Shown one piece after another: positions 25,301 through 35,497 of a stretch of DNA of 64,000 bases. The DNA comes from Nemopilema nomurai (taxonomy: Eukaryota > Cnidaria > Scyphozoa > Rhizostomeae > Rhizostomatidae), in NCBI GenBank assembly GCA_003864495.1, contig ML133433.1:679283-743282 (forward strand), in the 5' to 3' direction. Each line of letters opens with the position of its first letter. Position 1 is the stretch's first letter. Position numbers and translations under genes: made by a program. The notes under the pieces are model-generated. The model did no database searches. It worked only from the letters and a program-made list of their open reading frames with translations, and was not told the DNA's origin.

Positions 25301-28300
25301 TTCTACTTCTAGATTTCAAGAATAAATTGGAAATTGTTCTCAACATCCTTCAAAGAATGGAAGTATTGTCAATATGAAATTGATGTTCTCATGGGGAAAG
25401 ACTGGATGACTTGCCCTTGCTGCGCAATCAGCCAACATTCATGCCATGTGGATGGAAATTGCAAGCTATACCGGTATAAAAGTGCTGGGAAGTAAGTAGC
25501 TACAACTTTACAATAATTGGTAATTGATGCCAAAAAACAGATAAGATGGAGAGAATGCCATAATAATCACAGTATGGCATAACATTTCTTTGTGAGTAAT
25601 GCAACATTTTTTCACAAATTTTGCATTTTGGGGGATTTTTTGTGCTCATATTATACCAGAGAAGCAGGCTACTCGCAATATTTTTACCCTTATGCAATTT
25701 TAAAATGTTGGTTTTGTTTTCAAAAATTAATTCTTGCATCCACTTCAAGGAGAAAATAACTGTAGTTTCACAAAATGACATCTTGTTCTATTGCACAGTG
25801 TCCCATTAGCTTTTGTTTTGATGTTCCCCAAAGAAAAACAACCAAGGTTGAAGTCTTGATAACAACCTAATCTAAAATTATTTCAGTTTTTATCTTCTTG
25901 AGTAAAACAGTATACAGAATGCTGTTTTACCAGGGAATGCCCTTTTCGATTGAAACATTTTGTAAAATTTGTGACCATTTTTTTTTCATTTTAGGCGCCG
26001 TTCAAATAGCTACTACTCAAATGAATTTATTGAGGAAAATCAGTCTGTTGATGTGCTTTTGCAACAGATTTATGCAAAGAATGGAAACAGCGAAAGAGCT
26101 GTAAGCATTACCTTACATTTTGTCATTAGCAAATTTTCCAAAAGATCTTTTGATTATCTTATACTTCCTTAGCAATGAAAATCTTTTATATATGACCTTT
26201 GAACCTTTTTATGCTATTAGGGTATGTCGGATAATAACTGTGGCGGCTCTTTCTGGAAAGCAGCATTAAACTTTGGCAAAAAGAGGGGTTCGCTTGATGA
26301 AACTGGGCTTGAGCTGGCAAGCTGTCGCCATAGCATTGGGCAGAAGGCAGTCAACATGTTCCAAGGAGAACTTTATGGATATGCTTTATACATTCAAAAG
26401 AATTTTATGGTTCCGTGGGGTAAAGTTCTTTTGGTGTGATGTTGTTTGCAAATATTGGCCATGGGTGAAGAGAGTGCAACCAGAGCTGACAACTTCAATG
26501 AAGCCAGCGTTATCATTAATGCATGCCAAAGGTCATGGTGTTAGCTGTCAGGTGAGTATTAATGATATTTTTTTTTAATTTCTGGAGTTATTTTAATTTT
26601 GTTACAATACAGTGCAGTGCTGCATGGGACCTTATAACTAGATTCTATATAGTGAATCTATTCTAATTATTCTAACTTCATATTTAAGTTTCTATTTCTA
26701 ATTTTGATGAGAAAATGTGAGGGGAGGTATATTTTTGCAATGTACCATTTATGATGCATGCCTTTGATTTTCAAATCGTCTCTACATAACCAGAAGTTAG
26801 TTGTGGGTCTTCCCTTCAGGTAAAATTGTCATTCCATTATGGTAGAAAGTCATTTTCTGTAATTGTTTCAGGTAACTTGGGATGGAGAGTGGCAGGAAGG
26901 GGCTGCCAGGTCAACTGGTGAAGAGGTAGAGCAAATAAACAGCTACCTATCCCGACTGGGAAGTACAACCAAACATATGCTCCCAGAAAGTAAGTTTAAG
27001 GTGCAATTATGTCTAGTTTTAAGGACATAAGATAGGAATGAGTGATTTAGGATGGAGCACTTTCAGAAAAGGATTTTCTGTGCTCAATTTGAAGTATATT
27101 TATGGTAACTTCTTTTGATTGAAATTGACAATAAGATTGTGAAAAGAATTCATTTGTTGTGGTACACTTCACTTGGAAGTTTGAAAATTAAAAAGGCTCC
27201 CTTTTTAATGAAAAGGACCCCTTTTGTATTTTTATCAAATGCAGTATATGTTGGTAGAATTTTGTATTTGGCATTAGGTAGGCTGCTGCAATGCAGCACT
27301 TGCTGGAACCAGTCCATTTTCAGGAATTTCAGAAAAAAGGCATGTTTCTCCATCAATTTAATGAATAACAAAGGACATAAGATATGTTTTTCTTTTGGTT
27401 TAATTATAACTTCTTACATTAATGTATGGTTTTATACGCAACATGTTATGGAAAGGACAAGTAGTGACTTCACTGGTATTATGCAAATTGAAAGGAATCA
27501 TGTATATATGAACTAAATAATGATTGCATTTTAACTTTAGCTCCTATTAAGTTAATCAATAATGTTGCAGATCGAGAGGACTATCTGTCTGAGCATATGA
27601 TGGGCTGGAACAGGCGCAAAATTGATAAAATGCCAGTTGATTTATACAAACGCTACAAAAGGGTATGACTCTATAATTTTGTTTTTACAGATTGATATCT
27701 TAAATGAATGTGATATATTTTACTTGCTGATTGTTTAATTTTTTCCTCTTGAATGCAATTATATATGTAATTACGTTTGCTTTATTTGCTTTCTTTGCAG
27801 GCTAAGCGTTTGCATGAAGAAACTGTATCAGACCTTGCCAAAGAACTCAGTGATATAAACATAAATGAAACAGATCTGGGAGAAAAATCTTGGCAAGAGG
27901 ATATCAAACTGCTAGCACTGGGTAAGTAGTGATGACTTTTTGTTACATTTATGTTGATTTTCATTTTGGTTATGTTTTTATAGCTTTGATTATATAACAA
28001 TAAATGACTTTATTCCCATTTAGGTGCCAATGAGAAAATTTCTTTCAAACTCACCAAATGTGAGGAACTTGTTTTGCTGTTGAATCTTTTACGCTCTACA
28101 AACAACATCCCAGATAATGCTGACATCCCTGTAGACTTGAATAATGCTGTCATTCCAGTCCTGGACGGTTCATCACTGACTCAAATTCCTAAGTCAGAGG
28201 AACGTAAACAACAAAGGTTCATGGAACTGCTTGGGTTTATGCAGGCAACACCAAGTAACAACTTCGAGGCAGCAAAATGTAATGTTTTGCAGCTATTGAA

Positions 28301-30136
28301 GAGTAAATACGAACAACGCATAGAATCATGCACTTTTTCAGTCATTCATCATGCCTTTATGGTGAAGAAAGTGGGAGGTGAGTTCACTTTGAAAAGAATT
28401 CTCATCTGCATGTTGGTTACGAATTATAGGTCAGATATATACGCTGATATATAAAATATGTTTCTGTTATTGTTTTATGATAATTGCAGTTTTATGAAAG
28501 TCTGGTGTTACATTTAAAAAAATTTAGAAAATAATACTAACTGGATCCCGATTAATTTCCTATTAATTTTTTATAATCTCTTGTAGATAACAGTAAGCGA
28601 AGACATCTTTTGCGACGGAGGGTTTCATTGGAAAAAGAGAAGTTGAAAAGACTTGTTGAGTCTTACAATGCCATCGTGTTAGCAATAGGACCTATAAATG
28701 GAAATGCTGTTAAACTTTTTGATATCGAAGAAAGTTGTGGATCGTTTCCTTGGAGAAATGTAGAAGATGATGATGAAAGTATGCATCATTAAACCCTCTT
28801 TCTCTGTGAATTATATTTTCTAACACAGTTAGATGATACTGGAGTTCTATTTTAATTGCAAGTGCCGTACTTTTACAGATATATTATCTTTGATTAACTT
28901 CATCAATCAAATTTTGTTCCTTGATGTGAATAAACAGTTTATGTACTTTCTATGTAAAACTTACTTAAGGCGTCTTTACCTTCTGTTTATAGTACCAATG
29001 GCCACTAAACGACTTATTGTGCAGTTTCAAGTGAAATCAAAGCGTCTTTCCGAAGAATCAACGCTGCTTGTCGAGGAGATGCGCAATTTCCTTCGTTTTT
29101 ATGAGATAACTGTTCAGCGCTTACAAGATGAATACAATGCACTAGTTGAACTGGAAAGGAGAAAAGGTAAACTTTTTAAACCTACTACATCAGAGATTTA
29201 TTTTAATGGTCTTGTATGTAGTTGTATACACGCTGCACAAGGTGTCTGGTGCATTGTATTTCGTTCTTCACATGTAAAGAAGAGGATGATTCCATTTTAT
29301 TAAGTATCTTAATTTGTATGGTTTTCTTATTTCCTATATACAGAAAGATATTAGCCTTGATAATCAAATTTCATAAAAGGCAATCATGCAACGAGGCTTC
29401 ATTATTCAAAACCCGAATGCTGCAGATTTTCAAACGTTTGGTTGATGAAATGATCACTTGTATTTTAGAAATATGCCCTTAGTAGTTATCATAATTATAG
29501 TGTTTTGCACTTTCAGATGATAATCGGATGCCAAGCAGTGAACTTCCAGGCTCGTCAACGGAAAACTGGAATGGGAATAACTTGCAAGTATGTTGCTTTT
29601 TCAACCTTCGGTGATGAAAACTTGCTTATAAATGTTTTCAAATGTTTACATTGAACTTAATGAGTGGGGATTTACCCATTTTTTTGCTCTAAAATTCTCG
29701 GAAATGGTTTCCAATGTTGCTATATTGTTGTTGCAAGAAAATTGACAAATTTTTTACCATATTGTAACATAAATATCGAAAAAGTTTTAAGCATTACATG
29801 ATGTCTCCTTTTCGTTAGAAGCGCTACCAGACGCAATGTGAAAATCCAAGAGTTATTCGAGGCAAAAAAGCTTGCAAGCAACAGGGAATAAAATACTGCA
29901 ACAAACAAATTGAGCGTGCAATCATTTGTTTCAAAGAGGCGTTGGAGCAAGAGATCGAAGTTGAGTTGCCTTTTTCCAGAGAGCGCATATCTGAGGAGCT
30001 GACTTCTGAAAATGAAGGTATTGGAGATATGGAAGGCAATCGTGAAACAGAAATGCGAGATCCTGACAGTGAAGAAGAAAGTGAAAGCGAAAATGAAAAC
30101 ACTAGTAGAAGTGAGGAGGAAGGAGATAATCTTTAA
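22328..30136 (+). pseudogene. KDZ-family transposase gene, 16 exons, one frameshift
   Basis: Exons: 22328-22382, 22583-22774, 23152-23229, 23669-24037, 24742-24980, 25313-25491, 25995-26100, 26221-26551, 26872-26989, 27571-27662, 27801-27921, 28024-28377, 28587-28778, 28993-29166, 29517-29587, 29819-30136. All phases agree except for one extra base in exon 8, giving 995 codons once it is discounted. Order: basic N-terminus (KHKRRRRGN); a B-box-like zinc cluster C167-C170-C179-C182-C189-C192-H197-H203; a second Cys pair ITCDDC; CPCC and HVDGN (D358); DETGL (D432) with ACRH-like SCRHS; CDVVCKYWPW (D479); HAKGH; GEEVEQINS (E533/E534/E536) and WNRRKID; then a predicted helical region and an acidic tail. 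These motifs are those of the RNase H-fold KDZ transposases (Kyakuja, Dileera, Zisupton). Marked pseudogene only because of the frameshift; it may be an assembly error. No terminal inverted repeats were found by eye. A domesticated gene is possible. Confidence 0.85.
26417..26420 (+). other. Frameshift site in KDZ exon 8
   Basis: The frame with CGGSFWKAA and DETGL meets a stop at 26439, while the frame with FFWCDVVCKYWPW is one base further on. Exon 8 is 331 bases, one more than a multiple of three, and its flanking exons are in matching phase. The extra base therefore lies in or near the four-G run in GTGGGGTAA. It is either a true one-base insertion or a homopolymer error. Confidence 0.75.
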
Positions 30137-31323
30137 CTGTGATGATCTGGGACCAAACTTCAACAACTACCTTTGACTTACTAAAAAGCTCTTTTAAAAT
30201 GCTGCTTAAATAATTGATTGCTTGTAATCTTCTATATATTACGATCATTGATTACTCTACACAGAGTTTATTCATCTAGTTTATTCAACATAAAGTATAA
30301 ATGTATTTATGTTTAATCAAGGTCAAATTCGATCAAGTAAACTCATGCAAAAGTACATTTCTGTTCTCCAGCGGAGTCATTTTTTATTCATTATTAGTTC
30401 AAAGTATGTTTTTGTAGCCATTTCTTAAACAGAAACAATTCAAGAAGCTTCCCGATTCATATATGTACAAGTACCGTGTTTTAACTAGAACTTCATTCCA
30501 GGGTCACAGAAGAAACTAGCCGATGAAACTTGACATATTGTTAAACATATAGGAAACTATTTGACCATTCGTCTTTCACCGTAGCCCTATCGATAATAAA
30601 AATCGCTCCGTCTTGATAACTGCGAGAGGATTCTTTGCTTTTGAAAGGGATATAAACTGTAGGATGATAGTACAGTGATGCGAGCATATTTATTGAATAA
30701 GTGTTATATTTTGTATTAGTTACTGCGCTTTAAAATACAGCAGACTGATTTTGTTAACAGCTTGTCCATAACTTTTTGCCTTTATTCTCCTATTTCCATT
30801 ATACTACGGACTGAACCATTTATAAATGAATGATGCTAGTTCTACTGGTAATATTTCATTTTACTCATCTACTGTACTGAGTTCTTTGCAGATACAACTA
30901 GCGTAAACTTCTAGTACTAGTTAGTTGCGTATTACATATGATTATTTACTAGATTACATATACGAGTTAATTACTACTGTACTACTACTACTTGGTGCAC
31001 CAAAACATGAACACATTTAGTAATTGATCAAGAAAGTGCTCCTTACCACCCATAGGCTCAACAGTGCTGAATTTTGTTCAGAAAAGTTTTGAATATCAAA
31101 TCATGAATATACTTATCATTTTAAAGATAATTCGATATAAGTTCTACCTTCAAAGTCATTAAGGGAGTCGCCAAATTAAGTAGGTGAGGAAAACTTGATC
31201 ATGAAATGAAATTCTCCATTTTATTAAACTTGAATTTTTTCCTGCTGACCAATTTTCATTTAAAATTTCTGTTGGAAATTCAATGAAGAAAAGTTGGATA
31301 AATCCTAAATTGTGATTAGGAAA
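30137..31323. other. AT-rich spacer after KDZ gene
   Basis: No gene is seen. It probably contains the 3' untranslated region of the KDZ gene; an AATAAA lies at about 30594-30599, but AT-rich context makes this weak. Nothing resembling a terminal inverted repeat matching the upstream side was found by eye. Confidence 0.5.
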
Positions 31324-32739
31324 CCTGTCTAAACATGCAGATTTCCGATTTTACGAAGCGAAACATGGGTGTACCTTGTATGGTGAACTTCAAAAAATGG
31401 TTCGGGTGACAAAATCATCTCAGAAAGTGAATTGACGAAAAAATCCTGTCTAAACATGCAGATTTCCGATTTTACGAAGCGAAACATGGGTGTACCCTGT
31501 ATGGTGAACTTCAAAAAATGGTTCGGGTGACAAAATCATCTCAGAAAGTGAATTGACGAAAAAATCCTGTCTAAACATGCAGATTTCCGATTTTACGAAG
31601 CGAAACATGGGTGTACCCTGTATGGTGAACTTCAAAAAATGGTTCGGGTGACAAAATCATCTCAGAAAGTGAATTGACGAAAAAATCCTGTCTAAACATG
31701 CAGATTTCCGATTTTACGAAGCGAAACATGGGTGTACCCTGTATGGTGAACTTCAAAAAATGGTTCGGGTGACAAAATCATCTCAGAAAGTGAATTGACG
31801 AAAAAATCCTGTCTAAACATGCAGATTTCCGATTTTACGAAGCGAAACATGGGTGTACCCTGTATGGTGAACTTCAAAAAATGGTTCGGGTGACAAAATC
31901 ATCTCAGAAAGTGAATTGACGAAAAAATCCTGTCTAAACATGCAGATTTCCGATTTTACGAAGCGAAACATGGGTGTACCCTGTATGGTGAACTTCAAAA
32001 AATGGTTCGGGTGACAAAATCATCTCAGAAAGTGAATTGACGAAAAAATCCTGTCTAAACATGCAGATTTCCGATTTTACGAAGCGAAACATGGGTGTAC
32101 CCTGTATGGTGAACTTCAAAAAATGGTTCGGGTGACAAAATCATCTCAGAAAGTGAATTGACGAAAAAATCCTGTCTAAACATGCAGATTTCCGATTTTA
32201 CGAAGCGAAACATGGGTGTACCCTGTATGGTGAACTTCAAAAAATGGTTCGGGTGACAAAATCATCTCAGAAAGTGAATTGACGAAAAAATCCTGTCTAA
32301 ACATGCAGATTTCCGATTTTACGAAGCGAAACATGGGTGTACCCTGTATGGTGAACTTCAAAAAATGGTTCGGGTAACAAAATCATCTCAGAAAGTGAAT
32401 TGACGAAAAAATCCTGTCTAAACATGCAGATTTCCGATTTTACGAAGCGAAACATGGGTGTACCCTGTATGGTGAACTTCAAAAAATGGTTCGGGTAACA
32501 AAATCATCTCAGAAAGTGAATTGACGAAAAAATCCTGTCTAAACATGCAGATTTCCGATTTTACGAAGCGATACATGGGTGTACCCTGTATGGTGAACTT
32601 CAAAAAATGGTTCGGGTGACAAAATCATCTCAGAAAGTGAATTGACGAAAAAATCCTGTCTAAACATGCAGATTTCCGATTTTACGAAGCGATACATGGG
32701 TGTACCCTGTATGGTGAACTTCAAAAAATGGTTCGGGTG
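31324..32739. repeat. 121-bp tandem satellite, 11 full copies plus a partial
   Basis: The unit begins CCTGTCTAAACATGCAG and contains CGAAACATGGGTGTACC and GGTTCGGGTGACAAAATC. Starts fall every 121 bases from 31324 to 32655; the last copy stops after about 84 bases. Copies are nearly identical. Variants sit at the ends: a C-to-T in the first copy, GTAACA in the copies near 32375 and 32496, and GATACATGGG in the last two. This pattern fits homogenisation of the interior. 121 is not a multiple of three, so the 61-residue open frames on the minus strand are by-products. Confidence 0.97.
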
Positions 32740-35320
32740 ATGATTACGATGATTATATGGACGCCGAAGGGGTTGAGATTTATATCGAGAGATACCGTTC
32801 TATTTGAAAATAAGGGTTATTGATCAATCCGGATTTTAAGCAATCCTGTTTGGCCACATTTTTGCTTTGTTTTGTTATACACTGGGTTAGCAATGTGAAA
32901 ATTACAGAATGAGTTGCTTGCAGAATGAGGCAGTTAAGGGCAATTTGAGGATTTGCTGTAAAAAAATTTCTGATGAGATTTAGCGCAAACTTATAAAAGG
33001 TGCGCAATGAGAGGGATATACATGTATTTTGCAATTGAAAGAGACACTTCGGTAGCTAAATGTTTTTAAGTATAGTGATAAGTAAGAAGTTCGTCAGTTC
33101 ATTCGCTAGGACGGACCAGATTATTCCCCGTAAATTATTGAAAATGTTGAAGAGCCTTTACATAAAGTGGATTGGATGCAGCGGATCAAAAAGAAGACCT
33201 AGCGTTGGGTGGATGTGCAAGGTAAAACATGATTATAACACAAGATCCAGAACATCCTATATAACCTAAAAGTCAAATCAAATCCAGTTTGATGAGATGG
33301 AAGAATCCAGCAACTTGGACACAAATTCCTACATTACATTTTAGTATAATTGGGTGTTTCAGACTTTGGTTTCCCATTGACTACTGGATTCGAATACCTT
33401 CAGTTCCATATGCAGTATAACTCGGTTAAAGCGCACTTTAAGGACCAGTGGCGTCAGTATGTTGTTTCCAAAGTATGTTTTAACCAGGGTATGTAGAATC
33501 AACTTGTAAACAAATGCAATTATATATATGTAACGCTTTCAAATAAATTCTAAAAAGCTCAATAGTTGAACGAAGTCTGTAAAGCGTTTCTGAGTATCAA
33601 AGTGTTGTTCACTGTTGCATCAGCTTTGTTCAGCTTTTTCATTGTTTCGTTGGTATTAAACAAATCCAAAAGCGCTGAAAATCATTGTAGAACTTGACAG
33701 GCATTTTAATAGATCAAAGAAAGAATAAAATCACAAGATGGTTGAGGTGTCATTTATTCCTATGACAGATGGCACCTTAAGAAATTCCTGAAATTGTGAC
33801 TTAACACATTGGATTTTTAACAAAGAAGACAGCTATATCCTGTTGTATTTGTTTAGAAGGGTCGCTAGAGAACTCCTACCAAAGGTCATGTTCTCATCGA
33901 CTACACACTAAAGGGCCCGAGGATGTGTAGAGGGATGGGTGTGACGGAAAGATATCCGGGTTTGCTATAGGCAATATAATAACCTAAAATCATAATTTTA
34001 AAAGAATCTAGCCGGAAATTTTTAACATTTGTAGTGTTACGAATTTAAAAGTATGAATTAAGAGAATAGATGGAAAACACAAAATATTTCTATAAAGTAT
34101 CATAGATCAAATGCTAAACTTTTGCTATAGAAGAAGAACGTAGTTGATATTTACACAAAAAACTGGAATCTAAACAGGAATCCAATTGTTTAGAGTGGAA
34201 GATAAGGTCACGTATGTTCAATCCAAAACAGCATTCATTCAATTCATTTTTCAAATACATCGTTATCAAGTTACTAGGCGATAAACTCTGCTCTCAACAT
34301 TTTGCTCACTCTGAGAATCAGGTTGAGGATGGAGATAAAAACACTGCAAATCATGATGCTGTTTTGAAATGTTCCATAATTGGAATATTCGAGTAGTTTC
34401 CATTCATATGTCTCAAATGCAGCGCAAATACTTAATAAATGAGTGGAGATTTGATAATAATTGCGAAAGCATTAGGAGAACAAAAAGAAAGCATTTACAA
34501 AATACAATTTTCAATGCGTCCGGTTCTATATAATGAAGACACTAAAACAGTTATATTAACCATAAGTATCTAATTTATAAACACCAGACACCAGAAACAA
34601 TCGTGTTTCGTTTTGAGGCAACGTTAATAAATTACACAGAAATGCTTATTAGAGATCAGAATTGCCCAGCATAGCAAATTTTACAAAAAGGTGTTACGAA
34701 AAAGATTGAAAAGGGCTTTGAAGAAAGCAGACTTTTGAGTGTACTGAAGCTTTTTCGTCTGATACTCTTCAGAGAATAAAATGACAGAACATAGACCCCA
34801 AAGGCTACGCTGGGAAGTATATATACCCAGCTGTGGATGGAAATAGGCCAAACAGAAACGCAAGCACATGACTGTTTGAAGTTGCCCAGTTAGTTCCGCT
34901 CATTTATTGAAGATGTTACCAGTGGAGTCCTTAGGTGATAACAAACTCCTTCTGTCAACACGAAGCGGTGTTTCTGCATAAAGATTCCAAAACCGTTAGA
35001 TGGAACGAAATAAGGCTTTGCCAATAATCCGAAACTTATCGCCATTACATTTTTTGCAAAATCTGGGTTTTCGAGAAAATGCTGATCGATAGCGGAATGG
35101 CATGTTTTGATAATTGTTTTTGATCCGCAAGACCGAGTAGGCTGTTCTCTTTGGGGAAAAGATTTAACTTAATCCTGGAAGGAACATGTTGTTTTTTAGA
35201 CTATTAGAAAAATAATATTTGGAAGTAAAGAAATTCAAAGCCTTTTCAACACAAGTTGTGTACCCTCATACGTGTTCCTTCTTAGACTGTCTCGCGGAAA
35301 CGAATAAAAACAGCCGACAG
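32740..35320. other. Intergenic spacer between satellite and PCMTD-like gene
   Basis: No supported gene; the short open frames here have no recognisable content or splice context. It lies between the convergent 3' ends of the KDZ gene (plus) and the PCMTD-like gene (minus). A TTTATT at 34912-34917, which is AATAAA on the minus strand, could be the polyadenylation signal of the PCMTD-like gene, about 400 bases beyond its stop. Confidence 0.5.
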
Positions 35321-35497
35321 TCAAAGTTTCGTTTTCTTCAACTCCAGGAAAAAAGGTCGGGGCCTCAACTGTTCCGGATACTGCGAGAATTTGCACGCAG
35401 ATATGGTCATGACGTATGTCATGACCATGCAGAACACGCCGATCATAATGAGGCACTCCAACTGCCACACAAATGCCATCTTTAACATACGAAACAC
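35321..35497 (-). CDS. Terminal exon with membrane span
   Basis: After the acceptor TTCCATTGCAG, phase 0 gives 58 residues and a TGA. Residues 13-35 (LECLIMIGVFCMVMTYVMT and on) form a hydrophobic segment long enough to cross a membrane. It is preceded by VFRMLKMAF and followed by a basic, proline-containing tail ending KKTKL. Coming after a coiled coil, this looks like a tail anchor. In phase 2 the same exon gives only RCFVC and a stop; phase 1 is open for longer but has no hydrophobic span. Phase 0 requires the GCA/GTGAGT donor of exon 10. Confidence 0.6.
   Translation of the reverse strand: MFRMLKMAFVWQLECLIMIGVFCMVMTYVMTISACKFSQYPEQLRPRPFFLELKKTKL

Noticed and set aside
31329..32724. Eleven overlapping 61-residue open frames on the minus strand
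   Set aside because: By-products of the 121-bp satellite; the period is not a multiple of three, so all frames are sampled and no continuous protein results.
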